A DNA stretch of 64,000 nt from Hydractinia symbiolongicarpus (GCF_029227915.1 NC_079876.1:29671828-29735827); one strand, 5' to 3'; counted from the stretch's first letter, positions 11,186-23,117 are shown. Notes: generated by a model not told the origin, from the letters alone. A program made the numbers and translations.

Positions 11186-11555
11186 TGAAATTTCAGGTTA
11201 CCAAGGTTGCTTGAACTTGGAAAACGTACTGGCAATGAACCACAGTATTTTAAATCGCACAAGAGCACTACCATTTGACGACCTTCAGATTTTTCAATAA
11301 TTTGCCCTTTTGATAACTCAACAAAATGAATGGAACTGCAAAATGGGATGGTAATATTTAGGATTTTGAGTTTGAAAGTTTCAGATATGGAAGGCATTAT
11401 TGCGTATCGTGAAGTAACTGCTGGTAGAATTATTGGGGCTATTCTATTTTGCCCTGTGGGATAATTCATAACAACGTATCATGTTAACACATTTCCACGG
11501 TTAAAACTCTCCAAGCATCCCTCAATCTTCTTATCACACAGGTTAGCCTAGCTAA

Positions 11556-11638
11556 TACCAGAGGTGGGGTTCGAACCCACGCGGACAATCGTCTATTGGA
11601 ACTTAAGTCCAACGCCTTAACCACTCGGCCACCCTGGT
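11556..11638 (-). tRNA. tRNA-Leu(UAA), near consensus
   Basis: Single change, in the variable arm (GTCTATT on the plus strand). Stems, boxes and anticodon intact. Confidence 0.87.
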
Positions 11639-12009
11639 TGAAATTTCAGGTTACCAAGGTAGCTTGAACTTGGAAAACGTACTGGCAATGAACCTCAGTA
11701 TTCTAAATCGCGCAAGAGCACTACCATTTGACGACCTTCAGATTTTTCAATAATTTGCCCTTTTGATAACTCAACAAAATGAATGGAACTGCAAAATGGG
11801 ATGGTAATATTAAGGATTTTTGAGTTTGAAAGTTTCAGATATGGAAAACATTATTGCGTATCGTGAAGTAACGGCTGGTAGAATTATTGGGGCTATTCTA
11901 TTTTGCCCTGTGGGATAATTCATCACAACGTATCATGTTAACACATTTCCACGGTTAAAACTCTCCAAGCATCCCTCAATCTTCTTATCACACAGGTTAG
12001 CCTAGCTAA

Positions 12010-12092
12010 TACCAGAGGTGGGGTTCGAACCCACGCGGACAATAGTCCATTGGAACTTAAGTCCAACGCCCTAACCACTCGGCCACCCTGGT
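12010..12092 (-). tRNA. tRNA-Leu(UAA), near consensus
   Basis: Variable-loop change (ATAG) and one D-arm change (GCCCTAACC); T-arm and acceptor consensus. Confidence 0.8.
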
Positions 12093-12463
12093 TGAAACTT
12101 CAGGTTACCAAGGTTACTTGAACTTGGAGAAAGTACTGGCAATGAGCCTTAACATTCTAAATCGTGTAAGAGCATCAACATCTGTCGATATTCTTATTTC
12201 TTAAATAATTTGCCGTTTTGATAATTCAACAAATTGACTGGAACTGCAAAAAAGTATGGTAATACTTAGGATTTTGAGTTTGAAAATTTGAGATATGGAA
12301 GGAATAATTGCGCATTGTGAAAGAACGGCTGGTACAACTATTGCAGCTATTCTACCTCTCCAAGTTCGATACTTTGCCACAACGAGTCATGGTAAACACA
12401 CTTCCACGTTTAAATTCTCCAAGCATCCTTCAATCATCTTATGAAAAACGTTAATCTAGCTAA

Positions 12464-12546
12464 TAACAGAGGTGGTGTTCGAACCCACTCGGACAAGCGT
12501 CTAATGGAAGTTAAGTCCAACACCTTATCCACTCGGCCACCCTGGT
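12464..12546 (-). pseudogene. tRNA-Leu-derived pseudogene
   Basis: Anticodon TAA, but position 37 is C and the G53-C61 pair is lost (AACACC). A sister of the 10339 copy without its AAA change. Confidence 0.62.
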
Positions 12547-13227
12547 TGAATATTCAGGTTAATAAGGTTACTTGATCTCGGAAAAAGTACTGGGAATGAA
12601 CCTTAGTATTTTAAATCGTGCAAAAGCATTAACATCTGTCGATCTTCTTATTTCTTTAATAATTTGCCGTTTTGATAATTCAACAAATTGACTGGAACTG
12701 CAAAAAAGTATGGTAATATTTGGGATTTTGGGTTTGAAAATTTGAGATATGGAAGGAATAATTGCGCATTGTGAAATAACGGCTGGTACAACTATTGCAG
12801 CTGTTCTATTTCTCCAGGTTCGATACTTCGCCAGAACGTGTCATGGCAAACACATTTCCACGTTTAAATTCTCCAAGCATCCTTCAATCATCTTATCACC
12901 CAGATAAACCTAGCTAATACCGGAATTGCGCAAGAGCATTAACATTTGACAACCTTCATACTTTTTAATTATTTGCCGTTTTGATAACTCAACAGATTGA
13001 CTGGAACTGCAAACAAGTATGGTAATATCTGTGATTTTGAGTTTGAAAATTTGAGACATGGAAGGAATAATTGCGCATTGTAAAATAACGGCTGGTACAA
13101 CTATTGCAGCTGTTCTACCTCTCCAAGTTCGATACTTCGCCACAACGTGTCATGGCAAACACATTTCCACGAATAAAACTCTACAAGCATCCCTCAATCT
13201 TCTTATCACACAGGTTAGCCTAGCTAA

Positions 13228-13310
13228 TACCAGAGGTGGGGTTCGAACCCACGCGGACAATCGTCCATTGGAACTTAAGTCCAACGCCTTAACCACTCGG
13301 ACACCCTGGT
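13228..13310 (-). tRNA. tRNA-Leu(UAA), near consensus
   Basis: Identical to the 11103 copy, with T at D-stem position 10. Confidence 0.78.
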
Positions 13311-13680
13311 TGAAATTTCAGGTTACCAAGGTTGCTTGAACTTGGAAAACGTACTGGCAATGAACCACAGTATTCTAAATCGCGCAAGAGCACTACCATT
13401 TGACGACCTTCAGATTTTTCAATAATTTGCCCTTTTGATAACTCAACAAAATGAATGGAACTGCAAAATGGGATGGTAATATTTAGGATTTTGAGTTTGA
13501 AAGTTTCAGATATGGAAGGCATTATTGCGTATCGTGAAGTAACTGCTGGTAGAATTATTGGGGCTATTCTATTTTGCCCTGTGGGATAATTCATAACAAC
13601 GTATCATGTTAACACATTTCCACGGTTAAAACTCTCCAAGCATCCCTCAATCTTCTTATCACACAGGTTAGCCTAGCTAA

Positions 13681-13763
13681 TACCAGAGGTGGGGTTCGAA
13701 CCCACGCGGACAATCGTCCATTGGAACTTAAGTCCAACGCCTTAACCACTCGGCCACCCTGGT
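13681..13763 (-). tRNA. tRNA-Leu(UAA), exact array consensus
   Basis: Decodes UUA leucine codons if expressed. Read on the minus strand: acceptor ACCAGGG pairs with CTCTGGT (one G-T wobble), D-arm GCCGAGTGGTTAAGGC, anticodon stem TTGGA/TCCAA around loop CTTAAGT (anticodon TAA), a long class-II variable arm GGACGATTGTCC, T-arm GTGGG-TTCGAAC-CCCAC, and discriminator A as in leucine tRNAs. The internal pol III A-box (TGGCCGAGTGG) and B-box (GGTTCGAACCC) are intact. No intron and no encoded CCA, as in eukaryotes. The same 83 nt occur at 14135, 16712, 17166, 18946, 29149 and 31724. Confidence 0.92.
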
Positions 13764-14134
13764 TGAAATTTCAGGTTACCAAGGTTGCTTGAACTTGGAA
13801 AACGTACTGGCAATGAACCTCAGTATTCTAAATCCCGCAAGAGCACTACCATTTGACGACCTTCAGATTTTTCAATAATTTGCCCTTTTGATAACTCAAC
13901 AAAATGAATGGAACTGCAAAATGGGATGGTAATATTTAGGATTTTTGAGTTTGAAAGTTTCAGATATGGAAGACATTATTGCGTATCGTGAAGTAACGGC
14001 TGGTAGAATTATTGGGGCTATTCTATTTTGCCCTGTGGGATAATTCATCACAACGTATCATGTTAACACATTTCCACGGTTAAAACTCTCCAAGCATCCC
14101 TCAATCTTCTTATCACACAGGTTAGCCTAGCTAA

Positions 14135-14217
14135 TACCAGAGGTGGGGTTCGAACCCACGCGGACAATCGTCCATTGGAACTTAAGTCCAACGCCTTAAC
14201 CACTCGGCCACCCTGGT
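14135..14217 (-). tRNA. tRNA-Leu(UAA), exact array consensus
   Basis: Identical to 13681-13763 over all 83 nt. Confidence 0.92.
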
Positions 14218-14587
14218 TGAAATTTCAGGTTACCAAGGTTGCTTGAACTTGAAAAACGTACTGGCAATGAACCTCAGTATTCTAAATCGCGCAAGAGCAC
14301 TACCATTTGACGACCTTCAGATTTTTCAATAATTTGCCCTTTTGATAACTCAACAAAATGAATGGAACTGCAAAATGGGATGGTAATATTTAGGATTTTG
14401 AGTTTGAAAGTTTCAGATATGGAAGGCATTATTGCGTATCGTGAAGTAACTGCTGGTAGAATTATTGGGGCTATTCTATTTTGCCCTGTGGGATAATTCA
14501 TAACAACGTATCATGTTAACACATTTCCACGGTTAAAACTCTCCAAGCATCCCTCAATCTTCTTATCACACAGGTTAGCCTAGCTAA

Positions 14588-14670
14588 TACCAGAGGTGGG
14601 GTTCGAACCCACGCGGACAATCGTCCATTGGAACTTAAGTCCAACGCCTTAACCACTCGGCCAACCTGGT
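14588..14670 (-). tRNA. tRNA-Leu(UAA), near consensus
   Basis: Single change: last acceptor base (ACCAGGT), which unpairs the acceptor next to the D-arm. Confidence 0.85.
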
Positions 14671-15041
14671 TGAAATTTCAGGTTACCAAGGTAGCTTGAA
14701 CTTGGAAAACGTACTGGCAATGAACCTCAGTATTCTAAATCGCGCAAGAGCACTACCATTTGACGACCTTCAGATTTTTCAATAATTTGCCCTTTTGATA
14801 ACTCAACAAAATGAATGGAACTGCAAAATGGGATGGTAATATTTAGGATTTTTGAGTTTGAAAGTTTCAGATATGGAAAACATTATTGCGTATCGTGAAG
14901 TAACGGCTGGTAGAATTATTGGGGCTATTCTATTTTGCCCTGTGGGATAATTCATCACAACGTATCATGTTAACACATTTCCACGGTTAAAACTCTCCAA
15001 GCATCCCTCAATCTTCTTATCACACAGGTTAGCCTAGCTAA

Positions 15042-15124
15042 TACCAGAGGTGGGGTTCGAACCCACGCGGACAATAGTCCATTGGAACTTAAGTCCAACG
15101 CCCTAACCACTCGGCCACCCTGGT
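15042..15124 (-). tRNA. tRNA-Leu(UAA), near consensus
   Basis: Same two changes as the 12010 copy (variable loop ATAG, D-arm GCCCTAACC). Confidence 0.8.
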
Positions 15125-15495
15125 TGAAACTTCAGGTTACCAAGGTTACTTGAACTTGGAGAAAGTACTGGCAATGAGCCTTAACATTCTAAATCGTGTA
15201 AGAGCATCAACATCTGTCGATATTCTTATTTCTTAAATAATTTGCCGTTTTGATAATTCAACAAATTGACTGGAACTGCAAAAAAGTATGGTAATACTTA
15301 GGATTTTGAGTTTGAAAATTTGAGATATGGAAGGAATAATTGCGCATTGTGAAAGAACGGCTGGTACAACTATTGCAGCTATTCTACCTCTCCAAGTTCG
15401 ATACTTTGCCACAACGAGTCATGGTAAACACACTTCCACGTTTAAATTCTCCAAGCATCCTTCAATCATCTTATGAAAAACGTTAATCTAGCTAA

Positions 15496-15578
15496 TAACA
15501 GAGGTGGTGTTCGAACCCACTCGGACAAGCGTCTAATGGAAGTTAAGTCCAACACCTTATCCACTCGGCCACCCTGGT
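15496..15578 (-). pseudogene. tRNA-Leu-derived pseudogene
   Basis: Same variant as 12464-12546. Confidence 0.62.
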
Positions 15579-16258
15579 TGAATATTCAGGTTAATAAGGT
15601 TACTTGATCTCGGAAAAAGTACTGGGAATGAACCTTAGTATTTTAAATCGTGCAAAAGCATTAACATCTGTCGATCTTCTTATTTCTTTAATAATTTGCC
15701 GTTTTGATAATTCAACAAATTGACTGGAACTGCAAAAAAGTATGGTAATATTTGGGATTTTGGGTTTGAAAATTTGAGATATGGAAGGAATAATTGCGCA
15801 TTGTGAAATAACGGCTGGTACAACTATTGCAGCTGTTCTATTTCTCCAGGTTCGATACTTCGCCAGAACGTGTCATGGCAAACACATTTCCACGTTTAAA
15901 TTCTCCAAGCATCCTTCAATCATCTTATCACCCAGATAAACCTAGCTAATACCGGAATTGCGCAAGAGCATTACCATTTGACAACCTTCATACTTTTAAT
16001 TATTTGCCGTTTTGATAACTCAACAGATTGACTGGAACTGCAAACAAGTATGGTAATATCTGTGATTTTGAGTTTGAAAATTTGAGACATGGAAGGAATA
16101 ATTGCGCATTGTAAAATAACGGCTGGTACAACTATTGCAGCTGTTCTACCTCTCCAAGTTCGATACTTCGCCACAACGTGTCATGGCAAACACATTTCCA
16201 CGAATAAAACTCTACAAGCATCCCTCAATCTTCTTATCACACAGGTTAGCCTAGCTAA

Positions 16259-16341
16259 TACCAGAGGTGGGGTTCGAACCCACGCGGACAATCGTCCATT
16301 GGAACTTAAGTCCAACGCCTTAACCACTCGGACACCCTGGT
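16259..16341 (-). tRNA. tRNA-Leu(UAA), near consensus
   Basis: Same single D-stem change as the 11103 copy. Confidence 0.78.
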
Positions 16342-16711
16342 TGAAATTTCAGGTTACCAAGGTTGCTTGAACTTGGAAAACGTACTGGCAATGAACCACA
16401 GTATTCTAAATCGCGCAAGAGCACTACCATTTGACGACCTTCAGATTTTTCAATAATTTGCCCTTTTGATAACTCAACAAAATGAATGGAACTGCAAAAT
16501 GGGATGGTAATATTTAGGATTTTGAGTTTGAAAGTTTCAGATATGGAAGGCATTATTGCGTATCGTGAAGTAACTGCTGGTAGAATTATTGGGGTTATTC
16601 TATTTTGCCCTGTGGGATAATTCATAACAACGTATCATGTTAACACATTTCCACGGTTAAAACTCTCCAAGCATCCCTCAATCTTCTTATCACACAGGTT
16701 AGCCTAGCTAA

Positions 16712-16794
16712 TACCAGAGGTGGGGTTCGAACCCACGCGGACAATCGTCCATTGGAACTTAAGTCCAACGCCTTAACCACTCGGCCACCCTGGT
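16712..16794 (-). tRNA. tRNA-Leu(UAA), exact array consensus
   Basis: No difference from consensus in any arm. Confidence 0.92.
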
Positions 16795-17165
16795 TGAAAT
16801 TTCAGGTTACCAAGGTTGCTTGAACTTGGAAAACGTACTGGCAATGAACCTCAGTATTCTAAATCCCGCAAGAGCACTACCATTTGACGACCTTCAGATT
16901 TTTCAATAATTTGCCCTTTTGATAACTCAACAAAATGAATGGAACTGCAAAATGGGATGGTAATATTTAGGATTTTTGAGTTTGAAAGTTTCAGATATGG
17001 AAGACATTATTGCGTATCGTGAAGTAACGGCTGGTAGAATTATTGGGGCTATTCTATTTTGCCCTGTGGGATAATTCATCACAACGTATCATGTTAACAC
17101 ATTTCCACGGTTAAAACTCTCCAAGCATCCCTCAATCTTCTTATCACACAGGTTAGCCTAGCTAA

Positions 17166-17248
17166 TACCAGAGGTGGGGTTCGAACCCACGCGGACAATC
17201 GTCCATTGGAACTTAAGTCCAACGCCTTAACCACTCGGCCACCCTGGT
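17166..17248 (-). tRNA. tRNA-Leu(UAA), exact array consensus
   Basis: No difference from consensus in any arm. Confidence 0.92.
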
Positions 17249-17617
17249 TGAAATTTCAGGTTACCAAGGTTGCTTGAACTTGGAAAACGTACTGGCAATG
17301 AACCTCAGTATTCTAAATCGCGCAAGAGCACTATCATTTGACGACCTTCAGATTTTTCAATAATTTGCCCTTTTGATAACTCAACAAAATGAATGGAACT
17401 GCAAAATGGGATGGTAATATTTAGGATTTTGAGTTTGAAAGTTTCAGATATGGAAGAAATATTGCGTATCGTGAAGTAACGGCTGGTAGAATTATTGGGG
17501 CTATTCTATTTTGCCCTGTGGGATAATTCATCACAACGTATCATGTTAACACATTTCCACGGTTAAAACTCTCCAAGCATCCCTCAATCTTCTTATCACA
17601 CAGGTTAGCCTAGCTAA

Positions 17618-17700
17618 TACCAGAGGTGGGGTTTGAACCCTCGCGGACAATCGTCCATTGGAACTTAAGTCCAACGCCTTAACCACTCGGCCACCCTGGT
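17618..17700 (-). tRNA. tRNA-Leu(UAA) copy with T-arm changes
   Basis: T-arm changed at two places (GTTTGAACCCTCG on the plus strand); other arms consensus, anticodon TAA. Confidence 0.7.
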
Positions 17701-18070
17701 TGAAATTTCAGGTTACCAAGGTTACTTGAACTTTGAAAACGTACTCGCAATGAACCTTAGTAATCTAAATCGCGCAAGAGCACTACCATTTAACGACCTT
17801 CAGATTTTTCAATAATTTGCCCTTCTGATAACTCAACAAAATGAATGGAACTGCAAACAAGTATAGTAATATCTGTGATTTTGAGTTTGAAAGTTTGAGA
17901 CATGGAAGTACTAATTGCGTATTGTGAAATAACGGCTGGTACAACTATTGCAGCTGTTCTACCTCTCCAAGTTCGATACTTCGCCACAACGTATCATGTT
18001 AACACATTTCCACGGTTAAAACTCCACAAGCATCCCTCAATCTTCTTATCACACAGGTTAGCCTAGCTAA

Positions 18071-18153
18071 TACCAGAGGTGGGGTTCGAACCCACGCGAC
18101 CAATCGTCCATTGGAACTTAAGTCCAACGCCTTAACCACTCGGCCATCGTGGT
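18071..18153 (-). pseudogene. tRNA-Leu-derived pseudogene
   Basis: Broken acceptor ACCACGA, as at 5713, its partner in block A. Confidence 0.65.
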
Positions 18154-18493
18154 TGAACATTCAGGTTAATAAGGTTACTTAAACTTGGAAAAAGTACTGG
18201 CAATGAATCTTAGTATTCTAAATCGTGTAAGAGCATTGACATCTGTCGACTTTCTTATCTCTTTATTAATTTGCCGCTTTCATAATTCAACAAATTGGGA
18301 CTTTGAATTTGAAATTTTGAGATACGGAAGGAATAATTGCGCATCGTGAAATAACGGTTTGTAGAATTATTGGTGTTTTTCCATTTTCGCCATGTGCGAT
18401 ATTTCGCCACAACGTATCGTGTTAACACATTCCCACGGTTAAAAATCTCCAAGCATCCCTCAATCTTCTTACCAGAAAGGTTAGCCTAGCTAA

Positions 18494-18575
18494 TACCAGA
18501 GGTTGGGTTCAAACCCACGCGGACAATCGTCCATTGGAACTTAAGTCCAACGCCTTGACGACTCGCCCCCCTGGT
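18494..18575 (-). pseudogene. tRNA-Leu-derived pseudogene
   Basis: 82 nt: one C fewer in the C-run than its partner at 6136. B-box and D-arm damaged. Confidence 0.63.
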
Positions 18576-18945
18576 TGAAATTTCAGGTTAATAAGTTTAT
18601 TTGAACTTGGAAAAAGTACTGGCAATCAACCTTAGTATTTTAAATCGCGCAAGAGCATTACCATTTGACGACCTTCAGATTTTTGAATAATTTGCCGTTT
18701 TGATAATTCAACAAATTGACTGGAACTGCAAGAAAGTATGGTAATATTTGGGATTTTGAGTTTGAAAATTTGAGATATGGAAGGCATGATAGCGCATTGT
18801 GAAATAACGGCGGGTACAACTGTTGCAGCTGTTCTATTTCTCCAGGTTCGATACTTCGCCAGAACGTGTCATGCCAAACACATTTCCACGTTTAAATTCT
18901 GCAAGCATCCTTCAATCATCTTATCACCCAGATAAACCTAGCGAA

Positions 18946-19028
18946 TACCAGAGGTGGGGTTCGAACCCACGCGGACAATCGTCCATTGGAACTTAAGTCC
19001 AACGCCTTAACCACTCGGCCACCCTGGT
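18946..19028 (-). tRNA. tRNA-Leu(UAA), exact array consensus
   Basis: Matches consensus, while its block A partner at 6589 has one T-stem wobble. Confidence 0.92.
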
Positions 19029-19330
19029 TGAAATTTCAGGTTACCAATGTTACTTGAACTTGGAAAACGTACTAGCAATGAACCTTAGTATTCTAAATCG
19101 CGCAAGAGCACTACCATTTGACGACCTTCAGATTTTTCAATAATTTGCCCTTTCGATAACTCAAAAAAATGAATGGAACTGCAAAATTGGATGGTAATAT
19201 TTGGGAATTTGAGTTTGAAGGTTTCAGATATGGAAGGAATAATTGCGCATTGTGAAATAACCGCTGGTACAACTATTGCAGCTGTTCTACCTCTCCAAGT
19301 TCGATACTTCGCCACAACGTGTCATGGCAA

Positions 19331-19848
19331 TAAGAAAGTCGACAGATGTCAATGCTCTTACACGATTTAGAATACTAAGATTCATTGGCAGCAGTTTCTC
19401 CAAGTTTAAGTAACCTTATTAACCTGATTATTCAACCAGGGTGGCCGAGTGGATAAGGTGTTGGACTTAAGTTCCAATGGACGCTTGTCCGAGTGGGTTC
19501 GAACACCACCTCTGTTATTAGCTAGGTTAACGTTTTTGATAAGATGATTGAAGGATGCTTGGAGAATTTAAACCTGGAAGTGTGTTTGCCATGACTCGTT
19601 CTGGCAAAGTATCGAACTTGGAGAGTAGAATAGCTGCAATAGTTGTACCGGCCGTTCTTTCACAATGCGCAATCATTCCTTCCATATCTCAAATTTTCAA
19701 ATTCAAAATCCTAAGTATTACCATTCTTTTTTGCAGTTTCAGTCAATTTGTTGAATTATCAAAACGGCAAATTATTTAAGAAATAAGAAGATCGACAGAT
19801 GTTAATGATCTTACACGATTTAGAATATTAAGGCTCATTGCCAGTACT
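19331..19848 (+). repeat. Inverted array segment, second copy
   Basis: Same breakpoints and content as 6973-7490. Confidence 0.85.
19435..19517 (+). pseudogene. tRNA-Leu(UAA)-derived copy, plus strand
   Basis: Partner of 7078-7160, with the same acceptor-tip and T-arm defects. Confidence 0.7.
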
Positions 19849-20004
19849 TGCGCATCGTGAAATAACGGTTTGTAGAATTATTGGTGTTTTTCCATTTTCG
19901 CCATGTGCGATATTTCACCACAACGTATCGTGTTAACACATTCCCACGGTTAAAACTCTACAAGCATCCCTCAATCTTCTTATCACACAGGTTAGCCTAG
20001 CTAA

Positions 20005-20087
20005 TACCAGAGGTTGGGTTCAAACCCACGCGGACAATCGTCCATTGGAACTTAAGTCCAACGCCTTAACCACTCGGCCACACTGGT
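20005..20087 (-). pseudogene. tRNA-Leu-derived pseudogene
   Basis: Partner of 7648-7730: altered B-box and one acceptor mismatch. Confidence 0.62.
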
Positions 20088-20456
20088 TGAACATTCAGGT
20101 TAATAAGGTTACTTGAATTTGGAAAGGGTACGGGAAATGAACCTTAGTATTCTAAATCGCCCAAGAGCATTACCATTTGACGAACTTCAGATTTTTTAAT
20201 AATTTTCCATTTTGATAGCTCAACAAAATGAATGGAGCTGCAAAAAAGGGTGGTAATATTTGGGATTTGGAGTTTGATTGTTTGAGATATGGAAGGCATT
20301 ATTGCGCATCGTGAAGTAACGGCTGGTAGAACTATTGGGGCTATTTTATTTTGCCATGTGGGATAATTCAACACAACGTGTCATGTTAACGCATTTCCAC
20401 GGCAAAACCCTCCAAGCATCCCTCAATCTTCTTATCACACAGGTTAGCCTAGCTAA

Positions 20457-20539
20457 TACCAGAGGTGGGGTTCGAACCCATACGGACAATAGTCCATTGG
20501 GACTTAAGTCCAACGCCTTAACCACTCGGCCACCCTGTT
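20457..20539 (-). tRNA. tRNA-Leu(UAA) copy
   Basis: Anticodon TAA; A-C mismatch next to the anticodon loop, changed T-stem (CCCATACGG on the plus strand) and acceptor tip (AACAGGG). Confidence 0.6.
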
Positions 20540-20909
20540 TGAAATTTCAGGTTACCAAGGTTACTTGAACTTGGAGAAAGTACTGGCAATGAGCCTTAAT
20601 ATTCTAAATCGTGTAAGAGCATTAACATCTGTCGATCTTTTTATTTCCTAAATAATTTGCCGTTTTGACAATTCAACAAATTGACTGAAACTGCAAAAAA
20701 GGATGGTAATACTTGGGATTTTGAGTTCGAAAATTTGAGATATGGAAGGAATAATAGCGCATTGTGAAAGAACGGCTGGTACAACTATTGCAGCTATTCT
20801 ACTCTCCAAGTTCGATACTTTGCCACAACGAGTCATGGCAAACACACTTCCACGTTTAAATTCTCCAAGCATCCTTCAATCATCTTATCAAAAACGTTAA
20901 CCTAGCTAA

Positions 20910-20992
20910 TAACAGAGGTGGTGTACGAACCCACTCGGACAAGCGTCCAATGGAACTTAAGTCCAACACCTTATCCACTCGGCCACCCTGGT
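20910..20992 (-). pseudogene. tRNA-Leu-derived pseudogene
   Basis: B-box broken (GTTCGTACACC on the minus strand), G53-C61 pair lost. Anticodon TAA. Confidence 0.6.
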
Positions 20993-21332
20993 TGAATATT
21001 CAGGTTAATAAGGTTACTTAAACTTGGAAAAAGTACTGGCAATGAATCTTAGTATTCTAAATCGTGTAAGAGCATTGACATCTGTCGACTTTCTTATCTC
21101 TTTAATAATTTGCCGCTTTCATAATTCAACAAATTGGGACTTTGAATTTGAAATTTTGAGATACGAAAGGAATAATTGGGCATCGTGAAATAACGGTTTG
21201 TAGAATTATTGGTGTTTTTCCATTTTCGCCATATGCGATATTTCACCACAACGTATCGTGTTAAGACATTCCCACGGTTAAAACTCTCCAAGCATCCCTC
21301 AATCTTCTTATCAGACAGGTTAGACTAGCTAA

Positions 21333-21415
21333 TACCAGAGGTTAGGTTCAAACCCACGCGGACAATCTTCCATTGGAACTTAAATCCAACGCCTTAACGA
21401 CTCGGCCCCCCTGGT
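21333..21415 (-). pseudogene. tRNA-Leu-derived pseudogene
   Basis: T-arm and D-arm altered, variable arm AATCTTCC, T at position 32. This copy and the one at 20910 form the extra 876 bp that separates blocks A and B here compared with 5.5-11 kb. Confidence 0.6.
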
Positions 21416-21786
21416 TGAAATTTCAGGTTAATAAGGTTATTTTAACTTGGAAAAAGTACTGGCAATGAACTTTAGTAGTTTAAATCGCGCAAGAGCATTA
21501 ACATTTGACGATCTTCCTATTTCTTTGATAATTTGCCGTTTTGATAATTCAACAAATTGACTGGAACTGCAAAAAGTTATGGTAATATTAGGGATTGTGA
21601 GTTTGAAATTTTGAGATATGGAAGGAATAATTGCGCATTGAGAAATATCGGCTGGTACAACTATTGCAGCTATTATATTTCTCCAGATTTGATACTTCGC
21701 CACAAGGTGTCATGGCAAACACATTTCCACGTTTAAATTCTCCAAGCATCTTTCAATCATCTTTTCACCCAGATTAGCCTATCTAA

Positions 21787-21869
21787 TACCAGAGGTGGGG
21801 CTCGAACCCATGCCGACAAGAGTCCATTGGAACTTAAGTCCAACGCCTTAACCACTCGGCCACCTTGGT
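21787..21869 (-). pseudogene. tRNA-Leu-derived pseudogene
   Basis: T-loop starts with CTCGA on the plus strand (B-box change), variable arm altered (CGACAAGAGTCC), one acceptor change. Confidence 0.58.
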
Positions 21870-22240
21870 TGAAACTTCAGGTTACCAAGGTTACTTGAAC
21901 TTGGAGAAAGTACTGGCAATGAGCCTTAACATTCTAAATCGTGTAAGAGCATCAACATCTGTCGATCTTCTTATTTCTTAAATAATTTGCCGTTATGATA
22001 ATTCAACAAATTGACTGGAACTGCAAAAAAGTACGGTAATACTTGGGATTTTGAGTTTGAAAATTTGAGATATGGAAGGAATAATTGCGCATTGTGAAAG
22101 AACGGCTGGTACAACTATTGCAGCTATTCTACCTCTCCAAGTTCGATACTTTGCCACAACGAGTCACGGTAAACACACTTCCACGTTTAAATTCTCCAAG
22201 CATCCTTCAATCATCTTATCAAAAACGTTAACCAAGCTAA

Positions 22241-22323
22241 TAACAGAGGTGGTGTTCTAACCCACTCGGACAAGCGTCCATTGGAACTTAAGTCCAACAC
22301 CTTATCCACTCGGCCACCCTCGT
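22241..22323 (-). pseudogene. tRNA-Leu-derived pseudogene
   Basis: Partner of 9008-9090 with the same B-box and acceptor damage. Confidence 0.62.
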
Positions 22324-22663
22324 TGAATATTCAGGTTAATAAGGTTACTTAAACTTGGAAAAAGTACTGGCAATGAATCTTAGTATTCTAAACCGTGTAA
22401 GAGCATTGACATCTGTCGACTTTCTTATCTCTTTAATAATTTGCCGCTTTCATAATTCAACAAATTGGGACTTTGAATTTGAAATTTTGAGATACGGAAG
22501 GAATAATTGCGCATCGTGAAATAACGGTTTGTTGAATTATTGGTGTTTTTCCATTTTCGCTATGTGCGATATTTCACCACAACGTATCGTGTTAACACAT
22601 TCCCACGGTTAAAGCTCTCCAAGCATCCCTCAGTCTTCTTATCAGACAGGTTAGACTAGCTAA

Positions 22664-22746
22664 TACCAGAGGTTAGGTTCAAACCCACGCGGACAATCGT
22701 CCATTGGAACTTAAGTCCAACGCCTTAACGACTCGACCCCCCTGGT
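22664..22746 (-). pseudogene. tRNA-Leu-derived pseudogene
   Basis: Partner of 9431-9513, with a further change in the C-run (ACTCGACCCCC). Confidence 0.6.
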
Positions 22747-23117
22747 TGCAATTTCAGGTTAATAAGGTTATTTGAACTTAGAAAAAGTACTGGCAATGAA
22801 CCTTAGTATTTTAAATAGCGCAAGAGCATTAACATTTGACGATCTTCTTATTTCTTTAATAATTTGCCGTTTTGATAATTCAACAAATTGACTGGAACTG
22901 CAAAAAGTTATGGTAATATTTGGGATTGTGAGTTTGAAATTTTGAGATATGGAAGGAATAATTGCGCATTGAGAAATATCGGCTGGTACAACTATTGCAG
23001 CTATTATATTTCTCCAGATTTGATACTTCGCCACAAGGTGTCATGGCAAACACATTCCCACGTTTAAATTCTCCAAGCATCCTTCAATCATCTTATCACC
23101 CAGATTAACCTATCTAA

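Larger units (their letters stand above)
8183..11200. repeat. Segmental duplication block B, copy 1 of 3
   Basis: A run of about 3 kb shared with about 21416-24433 (offset 13233) and about 25325-28342 (offset 17142, then 17141). tRNA starts 8554, 9008, 9431, 9885, 10339 and 11103 each have partners at those offsets with matching private variants, including the tRNA-less junction near 10793. Confidence 0.85.
12464..17650. repeat. Higher-order tandem duplication, 3.03-kb period
   Basis: Copies at 12464, 13228, 13681, 14135 and 14588 recur at 15496, 16259, 16712, 17166 and 17618, an offset of 3030-3032 bp. The block contains two T-arm-defective copies, the tRNA-less junction and several intact tRNAs in the same order. 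Confidence 0.85.
17848..20537. repeat. Segmental duplication block A, copy 2
   Basis: Partner of about 5490-8180, including the inverted segment. Confidence 0.85.

Noticed and set aside
13681-13763. tRNA-Ser identity
   Set aside because: A long variable arm fits Ser or Leu, but the TAA anticodon and discriminator A point to leucine.
17941-17995. A second B-box-like motif (AGGTTCGATAC or AAGTTCGATAC) on the plus strand of some spacers
   Set aside because: It lacks the closing CC, no A-box sits at the right distance and no cloverleaf can be drawn around it.
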